Shown piece by piece: positions 7,576-14,870 of a stretch of DNA of 20,194 nt. The translations under genes and the position numbers were made by a program. This stretch comes from a bacterium UBP3_UBA6266. GTDB lineage: Bacteria > Auribacterota > UBA6266. Within the stretch, counting starts at the first letter, position 1. Each line of letters begins with the position of its first letter. The notes under the pieces are model-generated. The model did no database searches and was not told where the DNA came from. It saw only the letters and a list, made by a program, of their open reading frames with translations. Location: NCBI GenBank assembly GCA_002440765.1, contig DJVC01000078.1:1-20194 (forward strand), in the 5' to 3' direction.

Positions 7576-7836
7576 ATGCCGACCTATGAATATAAATGCA
7601 AAAAGTGCGGCCACGAATTCGAGCTTTTTCAGAAAATGAGCGATCCGGCCGTAAAAGATTGCCCCAAATGCAAAACAGGTAACAGTGTGGTAAAAATAAT
7701 AGGAAGCGGTTCGGGTATAATTTTCAAAGGATCCGGCTTTTACGAAACCGATTATAAAAACCCCAAAAGAAACAATAATGAGGTTTGTCGGAACTGCCCG
7801 GCTAAAGACAATTCATGCCCGAAAGACAGGAAATAA
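7576..7836 (+). CDS. FmdB-family zinc-ribbon protein
   Basis: An 86-residue protein beginning MPTYEYKCKKCGHEFE, the diagnostic start of the FmdB/CxxC_CxxC_SSSS family of putative regulatory zinc ribbons. Four cysteines in two CxxC knuckles (C8, C11, C29, C32) should bind one zinc, followed by the usual GSGFYETDYK segment (52-61). Three extra C-terminal cysteines (C71, C74, C81) are less usual. The molecular role of the family is not established. A strong GGAGGA site lies 5 bases before the ATG. The last base of the stop codon is the first base of the next start, as TAATG (7834-7838), so this gene and yacG are translated together. Confidence 0.9.
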   Translation: MPTYEYKCKKCGHEFELFQKMSDPAVKDCPKCKTGNSVVKIIGSGSGIIFKGSGFYETDYKNPKRNNNEVCRNCPAKDNSCPKDRK

Positions 7837-8030
7837 TGACCGAAGCAAGAAAACAGTTCCCCTGTCCCAAATGCGGGAATGCGGTGGAAAAAGGCTCAAA
7901 GTTTTTCCCGTTCTGCTCCCATCACTGCAAATACAGCGATCTTTACGGATGGCTCGAAGACACATACAGAATCTCAACGCCCTTAAACGATGATAGCCGT
8001 CCTGAAGAAAAGAAGCCGGAAGAAAAATAA
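7836..8030 (+). CDS. yacG: DNA gyrase inhibitor YacG-type zinc protein
   Basis: A 64-residue zinc protein of the YacG family, which in E. coli binds the C-terminal part of GyrB and inhibits gyrase. The ligands are C10, C13, C28 and C32, in the family spacing CPKCG...FFPFCSHHCKYSDLYGWLEDTYRI. The family's conserved DL-x-x-W-L-x-x-x-Y follows the last cysteines. The start at 7836 is preferred over an ATG 21 bp upstream inside fmdB, because it overlaps the stop codon, has AGGA just upstream and gives the normal protein length. The C-terminus is an acidic and lysine-rich tail. Whether it controls gyrase in this organism is inferred from the family. Confidence 0.9.
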   Translation: MTEARKQFPCPKCGNAVEKGSKFFPFCSHHCKYSDLYGWLEDTYRISTPLNDDSRPEEKKPEEK

Positions 8031-8044
8031 AATTTTCCTCCGGC
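8015..8044. terminator. Long hairpin between convergent genes
   Basis: GCCGGAAGAAAA (8015-8026) pairs with TTTTCCTCCGGC (8033-8044), 11 of 12 positions, around a 6-nt loop. It spans the yacG stop codon. Read on the minus strand it is followed by a pyrimidine-rich TTCTTTTCTTC. It probably ends the minus-strand cluster coming from 8067 and may also stop transcription from yacG. Confidence 0.5.
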
Positions 8045-8066
8045 CCGTATTCTGCTGAAAAATAAA

Positions 8067-8699
8067 TTATTTCTCTTTTCCTTCTTTCCCTTCTTTCCGC
8101 GCCGCGCAGTAAACCTGAGACATCATTCTCACCCCGATAATTTTTCCGTAAGGCAAAGTGATTATTCCGCCTATATAACATGCCAGGAAACCGATTGAAC
8201 TGACAACACATGAAATTAAGCCCGCAATAATATAATCAAGCCATTTTGACTTTACTTCATTGAAAATTTCTTTTACCTTAAAGGCATCTTCGAGTTTCGA
8301 ATTACGGCAATATCCGGCCAGAGCCACAAAGACAACCGGCACCACGACAAGAAGCACTATAAAAGCTATCAGAGGGAAAAACAGCCAGGAGAACACCAGC
8401 CTTACCACAAAAAGCACAAAAGAAAACACTATGCCGTATATAATGCATATTGCCCACGGCATAAGCCCTTCCATAAAGATTTTCCCCATATCATCCCACT
8501 CGGGAAGCTTAGCTTCAGCGCCGCCTTTAAACTCGGCAATACTTGATTTAAGAAACCTTATTATGTATCCTACCGCAAATATGCTTGTTACCACATTCAC
8601 AACGGGTATTATAAGTGTCGCCCCGAGAATAAGGAGCTTAACCGCCCATTTACTATCCTTCGAAGGATATTTTAAAGCCTGTTCAATTTGAAAACGCAT
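8067..8699 (-). CDS. DUF4013-family multi-pass membrane protein
   Basis: A 210-residue integral membrane protein. Features typical of DUF4013 are the short amphipathic start (FQIEQALKYPSKDSKWAVKLLILGATLIIPVVN), a first helix pair, the LPEWDDMGKIFMEGL loop (about 65-79), then two long hydrophobic stretches (81-128) and a final pair (155-185). The function of the family is unknown; the architecture is reminiscent of small transport or assembly proteins. A strong AGGAGG site lies 8 bases upstream of the ATG. The C-terminus is lysine- and glutamate-rich and cytosolic. It is the last gene of the three-gene membrane cluster that begins at 9520, 26 bp after the DUF4190 gene. Confidence 0.85.
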   Translation of the reverse strand: MRFQIEQALKYPSKDSKWAVKLLILGATLIIPVVNVVTSIFAVGYIIRFLKSSIAEFKGGAEAKLPEWDDMGKIFMEGLMPWAICIIYGIVFSFVLFVVRLVFSWLFFPLIAFIVLLVVVPVVFVALAGYCRNSKLEDAFKVKEIFNEVKSKWLDYIIAGLISCVVSSIGFLACYIGGIITLPYGKIIGVRMMSQVYCAARKEGKEGKEK

Positions 8700-8725
8700 A
8701 GTTACAACCTCCTTTTAATAAATTT

Positions 8726-9046
8726 TCAATAACTTCCGCCCTGTTCCGCAACACCAGCCATAATTCCCATCGCCATGAGAGCTATCCATACCAGAATGCC
8801 GAGAATCATGAGGACGGTGCCTATAATACCTATTATCATACCGGCCTTTGCCATTCCTTCCCCCGCCCTGGGAGAAAGACCCTTTTTAATATCAGAAAGC
8901 TCAATTGCCCCTAATATCCATGCCACTATCGCAAGAGGGCCGCAGCATAGGATACCCACAATTCCCAATACCAGCGATGTAATCGCTCTTCCGCTTGCCT
9001 TATCAGCTGACGGAACGATCTCGGGCGCTTTTACAGCTTCATCCAT
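8726..9046 (-). CDS. DUF4190-family small membrane protein
   Basis: A 106-residue protein with two membrane helices (about 22-46 and 67-95). The segment ASGRAITSLVLGIVGILCCGPLAIVAWILGAIEL, the GEGMAKAGMIIGIIGTVL turn and the glycine-rich helices are the signature of DUF4190. Its function is unknown. The first 18 residues are charged and probably cytosolic. The start at 9046 has AGGAGG 5 bases upstream. Being next to DUF4013 and DUF2752 genes with matching strand and short gaps suggests one transcript and perhaps one membrane complex; the second part is inference. Confidence 0.87.
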   Translation of the reverse strand: MDEAVKAPEIVPSADKASGRAITSLVLGIVGILCCGPLAIVAWILGAIELSDIKKGLSPRAGEGMAKAGMIIGIIGTVLMILGILVWIALMAMGIMAGVAEQGGSY

Positions 9047-9067
9047 ATAAACCTCCTTTAGATTTTT

Positions 9068-9520
9068 TCAATTAAAATAAAAATATATCTTTACAATCCA
9101 TGAAAGAATGACAAAAGCCGCAATAAACCACCTAACACGAACCGCCATAAGAAAAAAATACATGTAATCAAACGGTTTACCTAGGATAAAACAATATCCC
9201 GAATAAAGCAAAAAATAAAAACCCGAAAAAAATAATAGGCTCGCAAACGGATTTGCCTTAAAACCTTCAGTAAACCCGCCTTTCGCCAGGTAAGCAAAGG
9301 CAGTGGTCGATCCGCAGAAAGGGCACGGAATTCCGGTGGTTTCATAAAACAGGCATGGCGGAAGAAACAGATTTTTGTGAGTCCCCACTCCGTCTGTAGA
9401 AGGCGTTAAAGAAAAAGAAACCGCATAGACGAACAAAAGAAAAATCAGCAACGACAAATTAAAAGCGGTTCTCTTATCAAAAAAAGTCTTTTTTACTGCG
9501 TTCAAACTATCTGTTATCAT
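9068..9520 (-). CDS. DUF2752-family membrane protein with CPFCG motif
   Basis: A 150-residue protein with about four membrane helices (20-38, 66-80, 91-113, 126-147). The family core is intact: CLFYETTGIPCPFCGSTTAFAYLAKG with the paired cysteines C66 and C69, then FKANPF (88-92). DUF2752 proteins are of unknown function; the CPxCG motif could bind metal or be redox active, which is speculation. The start at 9520 is only 10 bases from a TATAAT box, leaving almost no leader and no spaced Shine-Dalgarno, so the mRNA may be leaderless. It leads the DUF2752-DUF4190-DUF4013 cluster, with 21 bp to the next gene. Confidence 0.87.
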   Translation of the reverse strand: MITDSLNAVKKTFFDKRTAFNLSLLIFLLFVYAVSFSLTPSTDGVGTHKNLFLPPCLFYETTGIPCPFCGSTTAFAYLAKGGFTEGFKANPFASLLFFSGFYFLLYSGYCFILGKPFDYMYFFLMAVRVRWFIAAFVILSWIVKIYFYFN

Positions 9521-9530
9521 AACCTTAGAG

Positions 9531-9560
9531 ATTATAATATGTTATGACTTCAGGCTTCAA
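9531..9560 (-). promoter_or_regulatory. Promoter of the DUF2752 cluster
   Basis: On the minus strand TTGAAG (9555-9560) and a perfect TATAAT (9531-9536) are 18 bp apart. The -10 box ends 10 bases before the ATG at 9520, so transcription should begin within a few bases of the start codon. Confidence 0.5.
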
Positions 9561-9566
9561 GAAATA

Positions 9567-9594
9567 TTTATACCGTATCAATTAACATTATAAT
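9567..9594 (+). promoter_or_regulatory. Promoter of the prenyl synthase-glycosyltransferase pair
   Basis: TTTATA (9567-9572) and a perfect TATAAT (9589-9594) are 16 bp apart. It is divergent from the promoter at 9531-9560, so the two share a short control region. Confidence 0.45.
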
Positions 9595-9632
9595 TTTTGC
9601 ATTTAAAGGTGATTTCCAATATTATATTTATT

Positions 9633-10511
9633 GTGAAAAAAGGTATTGAAAAATATTTCAAAGAGAAAGCATCCCTGATAAACAGGCGTCTCGACGGGTT
9701 ACTGCCTGATGCCGGCAGGTATCCGTCTCCCCTCTTTAAAGCTATGCGCTACGGTGTCATGTCCGGGGGCAAAAGAATCAGGCCTATAACAGCCATTGCC
9801 GTTTGTGGAGCCCTCGGGGGAAAAGAAAAAGATGTTATCGACTTCGCGTCCGCAATCGAAATGGTACACTGTTATTCCCTGATACATGATGACCTCCCTT
9901 CGATGGACAATGACGATTTCAGGAGAGGGAAGCCTACATGCCACAGAATATTCGGGGAAGCTATTGCCATTCTTGCCGGCGATGCACTCCTGAACCTTGC
10001 ATTTGAGACTGTCATGTTTTCCAAATCGCCTAAAAAGGAAGCAGCGATGAAATCGCTGTCGCTAAATGCAGGGCTTCACGGTATGGTAGCCGGGCAGTGC
10101 GCTGATATCATTTCGGAAAACAGAGAAGTATCACGCAGGGAACTCCTTTTCATACACAGGAATAAAACCGCGGCTCTGTTCTCCTGCGCCTGTGAACTCG
10201 GGGCAATAGCAGCCTCAGCCGGACCACGCAACACAAGAAAGATGAAAGAACTCGGATATAATATAGGTATGTCCTTTCAAATAGCGGATGACCTGCTGGA
10301 TATAACAGGGAACGAAAAAGAAGTTGGGAAAAAACTGAGAAAAGATTCCTCCGCAGGTAAAAACACTTACCCTTCTATTTTTGGAATAAAGACCGCCCGG
10401 AGGCATTTTCTTAAATACTCCGCCGCGGCAGCCAAAATCGCGGAATCTCTCAAGGCAAAAGGCAGTATTTTAAAGGATATTACGACATTTCTTACAAAAA
10501 GGAGCGCGTAA
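9633..10511 (+). CDS. ispA: Short-chain (2E,6E)-polyprenyl diphosphate synthase, IspA family
   Basis: A 292-residue trans-prenyltransferase that joins IPP to allylic diphosphates, most likely making farnesyl or geranylgeranyl diphosphate. It shows GGKRIRP (45-51), the first aspartate motif DDLPSMDNDD (86-95) with the 2-residue insertion typical of bacterial FPP synthases, RRGKPT (97-102), and the second aspartate motif DDLLD (219-223). The bulky tyrosine at position 81, just before the first motif, fits a short product. The start is uncertain: no ATG is available. I use GTG at 9633 because the protein then begins like the family; GTG at 9609 or TTG at 9597 would add 8 or 12 residues, and the one good Shine-Dalgarno-like AAAGGTGAT (9605-9613) fits none of them well. 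It is followed after one base by the glycosyltransferase gene. Confidence 0.9.
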   Translation: MKKGIEKYFKEKASLINRRLDGLLPDAGRYPSPLFKAMRYGVMSGGKRIRPITAIAVCGALGGKEKDVIDFASAIEMVHCYSLIHDDLPSMDNDDFRRGKPTCHRIFGEAIAILAGDALLNLAFETVMFSKSPKKEAAMKSLSLNAGLHGMVAGQCADIISENREVSRRELLFIHRNKTAALFSCACELGAIAASAGPRNTRKMKELGYNIGMSFQIADDLLDITGNEKEVGKKLRKDSSAGKNTYPSIFGIKTARRHFLKYSAAAAKIAESLKAKGSILKDITTFLTKRSA

Positions 10512-10512
10512 C

Positions 10513-11196
10513 ATGAAAATATCAGTTGTAATGGCCGCTTACAATGAAAAAGAAACCATAAAGAAAATAATGGAGAGTGTGCTTTCCGTTAACAATATCC
10601 ATGAACTAATAGTAGTGGACGACGGTTCCAATGACGGGACAACGGAAACCCTTGAGAGAATAAATGATCCTAAGATTATCAAACTTTTCTCGGATAAAAA
10701 CTACGGGAAAGGTCATTCCCTGAGAAAAGGTTTTGAAAAAGTCACCGGGGACGTGGTCATTATTCAGGATGCCGATCTTGAATATAACCCGGCGGAATAT
10801 GAAAAACTGGTCGCTCCCATCATAGACGGCAAAGCTGATGTTGTTTTCGGTTCAAGATTTATCGGCGTTCCCCACAGGGTCCTTTTCTTCTGGCATTATA
10901 TAGGAAACAGATTCCTCACTCTTCTTTCCAACGCGCTTACAAATATAAACCTCACGGATATGGAAACCTGTTATAAGGCCTTTAAGTCTTCCATCCTGAA
11001 CGAAGTAAAATTTAAATCACAGCGCTTTGGCTTTGAGCCGGAATTCACCGCCAAAATGGCAAGAAAAGGATACAGGATATATGAAACATCCATATCTTAC
11101 AGCGGAAGGGACTATAAGGAAGGTAAAAAAATAACATGGAAAGACGGGATAGCCGCAATCGGACACATATTGAGATTCAATCTTTTTGACCGTTAA
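10513..11196 (+). CDS. Family 2 glycosyltransferase, polyprenyl-phosphate (DPM1-like) type
   Basis: A 227-residue soluble GT-A enzyme related to dolichol-phosphate mannosyltransferase catalytic subunits, which move a hexose from a nucleotide sugar to a polyprenyl phosphate. Motifs are VVMAAYNE (5-12), IVVDDGSNDGT (33-43), QDADLEYNP with the DxD at 86-88, FGSRF (112-116) and TDMETCYKAF (about 148-157), the last being typical of this branch. There are no C-terminal membrane helices, as in short DPM1 forms. AAAAGGAG lies 8 bases before the ATG, and only one base separates it from the prenyl synthase stop, so enzyme and lipid-precursor supply are co-expressed. Its last 20 bp overlap the 3' end of the convergent response regulator gene. 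Confidence 0.92.
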   Translation: MKISVVMAAYNEKETIKKIMESVLSVNNIHELIVVDDGSNDGTTETLERINDPKIIKLFSDKNYGKGHSLRKGFEKVTGDVVIIQDADLEYNPAEYEKLVAPIIDGKADVVFGSRFIGVPHRVLFFWHYIGNRFLTLLSNALTNINLTDMETCYKAFKSSILNEVKFKSQRFGFEPEFTAKMARKGYRIYETSISYSGRDYKEGKKITWKDGIAAIGHILRFNLFDR

Positions 11197-12100
11197 GGGA
11201 AGGCCTTCCTCTTTTTCTGTCTATCAACCCCAGGACGCCGAACTTTTCAAATCTCCTGTAATTCTGGTAAAAAGCTTCTCTCGTTACATGGTATTTTTTG
11301 CATATCATAGTTATATTGGGATTAGCTATCGTAGCCGCCTCACGTATCATCTCAAGCCTCATCTGGATAGGGTCTTTTTTATTTATGAAATCTGAGAGTT
11401 TATATATCCTTCTCTTGTTCGATTCTTCATTTTCGCCGTTTCCCTCATCCGAAATCTTATTCAACCTGGATGGGTTAAAACCAAGCTCTTCGCCCGTTCC
11501 GAGTTCTTCTTCAAGCTGGCTTATACTCTTGTCGATAATCCCGATAATCCCATTTTGTCTGAATTTTTTATTCAATATGTAAAAATCCTGCCTGAAAAAG
11601 TTAAAAAATTTGCAGATCTTATGTATATTGGGTTTACTGGCAGAATAGACTATCCGTAAAAATTCATATTTCCGTATTATGTCATCTTCAATAGGATACT
11701 TATACTCATAATTTCTCCAGACAAGGCTCTGTTTAAACTTTTCAATAAGTTCATCTATAATCGTGTAGAGCCGTTCCTTCTCTATGGGTTTGCATATATA
11801 ATCATCAGCCCCGAGTTTCATGGCTTTAACCGCGATATATTCCGAACCGGCACCCGTAAGTATGGCAACCAGGACTTCAGGATACTCTTTTTTTATCTTC
11901 GAAAGCACTTCAAGCCCATCCATACCGGGCATAAGATAATCAAGAATAACAACCTGAGGCAGGATATCCCTTATCACCTCAACAGCATCTTCCCCGTTCG
12001 CAGAGGTTGAAATCTGATAACCTCTTCTTTCAAGCAGCTCTTTCAGGACATCTCTTATGCCGGGTTCATCATCTACAATTAGAATGCGGTTGCAAAACAT
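11177..12100 (-). CDS. Response regulator with receiver domain and two transposase-like HTH repeats
   Basis: A 307-residue regulator. Residues 1-122 are a canonical receiver: acidic D10 and D11, phospho-acceptor D54 in VILDYLMPGMDG, T82 and K104 (ICKPIE). The output part is unusual. Residues 143-191 and 246-297 are two copies of one fold, each ending in an F/YxxNxxxF...G(I/V)xG(I/L)ID(K/R) pattern; the second ends DRKRGRP. That ending is familiar from helix-turn-helix domains of IS3/IS481-type transposases. The copies are joined by an acidic, flexible linker (192-242). No histidine kinase gene is nearby, so it is an orphan in this window. GAGGTGA lies 7 bases before the ATG at 12100. It probably binds DNA as a tandem HTH protein; its targets are unknown. 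Confidence 0.88.
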   Translation of the reverse strand: MFCNRILIVDDEPGIRDVLKELLERRGYQISTSANGEDAVEVIRDILPQVVILDYLMPGMDGLEVLSKIKKEYPEVLVAILTGAGSEYIAVKAMKLGADDYICKPIEKERLYTIIDELIEKFKQSLVWRNYEYKYPIEDDIIRKYEFLRIVYSASKPNIHKICKFFNFFRQDFYILNKKFRQNGIIGIIDKSISQLEEELGTGEELGFNPSRLNKISDEGNGENEESNKRRIYKLSDFINKKDPIQMRLEMIREAATIANPNITMICKKYHVTREAFYQNYRRFEKFGVLGLIDRKRGRPSLNGQKD

Positions 12101-12181
12101 CTCTCTTCACCTCTTTTAACAAAACAAATCCATAACTTTAATCTGGCAGTCTCCTATCCTGTAAAAGGCGGGTAAAAATCA

Positions 12182-12210
12182 ATTATAACCTCATAAGATT
12201 TTATTGTCCA
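12182..12210 (-). promoter_or_regulatory. Sigma70-like promoter of the response regulator gene
   Basis: On the minus strand TGGACA (12205-12210) and a perfect TATAAT (12182-12187) are 17 bp apart, 81 bases upstream of the start at 12100. The leader is long enough for a normal ribosome site, which is present. Confidence 0.6.
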
Positions 12211-12270
12211 TAATTTTTAACACATTCTGCCGGAAAGAATAACAATTAAATAATGTATTTTCATTTTTAT

Positions 12271-12300
12271 TTGACTTACCGGCCGCTATTCCAATATAAT
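12271..12300 (+). promoter_or_regulatory. Strong sigma70-like promoter of recQ
   Basis: TTGACT (12271-12276) and a perfect TATAAT (12295-12300) are 18 bp apart. The leader from about 12307 to 12341 is very AT-rich with a TA run and has no Shine-Dalgarno sequence before the ATG at 12342. Confidence 0.65.
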
Positions 12301-12341
12301 GATAAATTGGTTTTTCTTTATTATATATATATAAAAATATT

Positions 12342-14864
12342 ATGGAAAACAAAGACCAATTACAGCAAGTATTGATAGATAAGGGCATCACCCCCGATTC
12401 CCTGTCTTACCTCAGCAGGTATTTCGGCTTTGAAACATTCAAAGCCGGTCAAAAAGCCGTCATCGAAAAGATCATTGAAAAGAAAAACATACTTGCGGTA
12501 ATGCCTACAGGCGGAGGCAAATCCCTCTGCTACCAGCTGCCGGCACTCATTTTCAAGGGAATCACAATAGTTGTTTCTCCTCTCATATCACTTATGAAAG
12601 ATCAGATAGATGACCTGAATGAACTTTTTATAGAAGCAACTTTTATCAACAGCTCAATATCCGCAAAAGAACAGGAAAACCGCATCAATAAGGCCCGCAA
12701 AGGAATGTATAAGCTTCTTTACATAGCACCCGAAAGGTTCAGAAGTAAAAAATTCGTAGATCTTCTTAAAACGACAAAGGTTGAATTGCTTGCCATAGAT
12801 GAGGCCCATTGTATATCCACTTGGGGCCATGATTTCAGGCCTGACTATTTAAGGCTCCGGCATTTCATAAAACTTATGGATAATCCCGCTGTCATAGCGC
12901 TGACGGCAACAGCGACACCGGAAGTCCAGCAGGACATAATAAAACAGCTTGATATCGGCAAAACCGAGGTAATAGTCACGGGTTTTGACAGGGAAAACCT
13001 GATTTTCAGCGTTATACACACCCCTACAAAAAAAGACAAACATGCGGTTCTTAAAGACGCCTTAAAACACAACCACGGTTCTGCGATAGTATATGTGGGA
13101 ACGAGAAAAAAGGCTGAATCAACTTCGGAATTTCTGAAATCAATAAGCGTAAAAGCCATGGCTTACCATGCGGGAATGGATGACAAAGAGCGTGAAGAGG
13201 TCCAGAACAATTTTATGAACGGGAAGACTCCCGTGCTTGTGGCCACAAACGCATTCGGAATGGGAATAGACAAAGACGATATAAGATACCTCATACATTA
13301 TGATATACCCGGAAACATAGAAAGTTATTATCAGGAAGCAGGAAGAGCCGGGCGGGACGGCAAAAAATCATGGTGCATACTTCTCTACTCCCCTTCGGAC
13401 ATAAAACTGCAGGAATACTTCATTGACCAGAGTTATCCCTCAAAAGAACAGATATTCGCGGTGCACAATTTCCTTATTGACCAGGAAGAAAACCTTATAT
13501 CAAAAACAAGGGAAGAAATCAGAAGACACCTCTATGTGGAAATGAGTGAACAGGGAATTTCAAGCGCTTTGCGCATATTAAAAAAAGCCGGCGCCGTCGA
13601 TATATTATCGCGTTCGGACAACATTGCATCCGTCAAATTCAGTATGAAACCCGAAATAATCACGGAGGAACGGAAAAGTAAAATCCAGAAACTCATCACT
13701 TCCTCAATCATAAAAAACTCGCAAAAAGACCCTGAAGATGAACTAAAATTCTCTTTCCCGATGTCAAAATTAATCCAATCCATTGACCTTACACCGGACC
13801 AGATCATCCGCGGGCTCAATAATATGGACAAACAGAACATAATAGAATATATTCCCCCGTTCAGAGGAAAAACCATACTGATAAAAGACCGCATTACTCC
13901 TTTTGAAAAACTGAATATAGACTGGGAAAAACTCAATGAAATGAGAGACAGGGAAATCAAAAAACTCTACCAGATAGTTCAATATGCCACATTAAACGAG
14001 TGCCGCAGAAAAATGCTTTTAGAATATTTCGGGGAAAAATACGCCCATGACACATGCCCGGGATGCGATGTATGCATAGGCCGCGAAATCCTCAAGGAGG
14101 AGCCGAAAATCGAGGAAACGGCATATACTTCAAAAGAAGCGGCGGCGGCAAAAAACCTATTAAAGTGCGTTGATGAAATCGAAGAACCTCTCATAAAAAT
14201 ACGAGTAGCACAAATATTGACCGGTTCCAAGGCAATTGTAATCAAACAGAACGGATATGACAAACTTAACAGCTACAACTCGGTCCAGGAACCGCTTGAA
14301 TCCGTTATGGAAATTATAAATAAACTTGTCCTGGACGGGTTTCTCAGGGTAAGCGGGGCAGAACACCCTGTTATACTGCTCAATAAAAAAGGCAAAGATA
14401 TCATCCTCGGAAGAAAAGACTTAAAGATCGCCGAACTCCGCGCTGTCAAGACCGCCGACCAGCAGATGGATTCGATCGAGGAAAATATTGTAAGAAAAAT
14501 CGAAGAAAACCCGGATAATCCCGAAATTCTTTATGAAGCCGGAAATTTCTACCTAGGACAGGCAAAAAAACTTATAAAAAACGGGGAATCCAGGAAAGCC
14601 ATACAATACTCCGAAAAAGGCAGCATGTTTCTCCAGAGAGTCGTTGAGGAATTTCCCGCCTCGGGAGCCGCAAAAAAAGCCTCTATGGTATTCCGGCAGG
14701 GATACGAAAACCTGTCTCATAAAGAGATTGATTTCAGTCCCATTGTAAATAACATCCCGAGCTGTCCGAGATGCGGGTCAAAAATGGTGCTGAGAGAAGG
14801 TGAATTCGGAAGATTCTGGGGATGTTCGGAATATCCTTATTGCAGGGGCACGGTAAAATATTAG
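12342..14864 (+). CDS. recQ: RecQ-family ATP-dependent DNA helicase with C-terminal topoisomerase-type zinc ribbon
   Basis: An 840-residue 3'-5' DNA helicase for recombination and replication-fork repair. The helicase core is complete: motif 0 around FKAGQ (33-37), Walker A PTGGGKS (55-61), DEAHC (153-157), TATAT (188-192) and motif VI QEAGRAGRDG (331-340). The RecQ zinc module C554...C572-C575-C578 follows, but about 170 residues further on than in E. coli RecQ; the insert (360-545) looks like two winged-helix units, as in the long RecQ class of several non-model phyla. Residues 595-695 may be the RQC winged helix. There is no HRDC domain. Instead a TPR-like helical stretch (712-790) leads to a CPRCG...GCSEYPYC zinc ribbon (808-834) like those of topoisomerase I. 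The pseudouridine synthase starts 6 bp downstream. Confidence 0.95.
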   Translation: MENKDQLQQVLIDKGITPDSLSYLSRYFGFETFKAGQKAVIEKIIEKKNILAVMPTGGGKSLCYQLPALIFKGITIVVSPLISLMKDQIDDLNELFIEATFINSSISAKEQENRINKARKGMYKLLYIAPERFRSKKFVDLLKTTKVELLAIDEAHCISTWGHDFRPDYLRLRHFIKLMDNPAVIALTATATPEVQQDIIKQLDIGKTEVIVTGFDRENLIFSVIHTPTKKDKHAVLKDALKHNHGSAIVYVGTRKKAESTSEFLKSISVKAMAYHAGMDDKEREEVQNNFMNGKTPVLVATNAFGMGIDKDDIRYLIHYDIPGNIESYYQEAGRAGRDGKKSWCILLYSPSDIKLQEYFIDQSYPSKEQIFAVHNFLIDQEENLISKTREEIRRHLYVEMSEQGISSALRILKKAGAVDILSRSDNIASVKFSMKPEIITEERKSKIQKLITSSIIKNSQKDPEDELKFSFPMSKLIQSIDLTPDQIIRGLNNMDKQNIIEYIPPFRGKTILIKDRITPFEKLNIDWEKLNEMRDREIKKLYQIVQYATLNECRRKMLLEYFGEKYAHDTCPGCDVCIGREILKEEPKIEETAYTSKEAAAAKNLLKCVDEIEEPLIKIRVAQILTGSKAIVIKQNGYDKLNSYNSVQEPLESVMEIINKLVLDGFLRVSGAEHPVILLNKKGKDIILGRKDLKIAELRAVKTADQQMDSIEENIVRKIEENPDNPEILYEAGNFYLGQAKKLIKNGESRKAIQYSEKGSMFLQRVVEEFPASGAAKKASMVFRQGYENLSHKEIDFSPIVNNIPSCPRCGSKMVLREGEFGRFWGCSEYPYCRGTVKY

Positions 14865-14870
14865 GCTTTA

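Noticed and set aside
7813-8211. 132-codon minus-strand open frame opposite yacG
   Set aside because: It lies over the well-supported fmdB and yacG genes and part of the DUF4013 gene, has no recognisable domain and an arginine- and cysteine-rich composition typical of a shadow frame.
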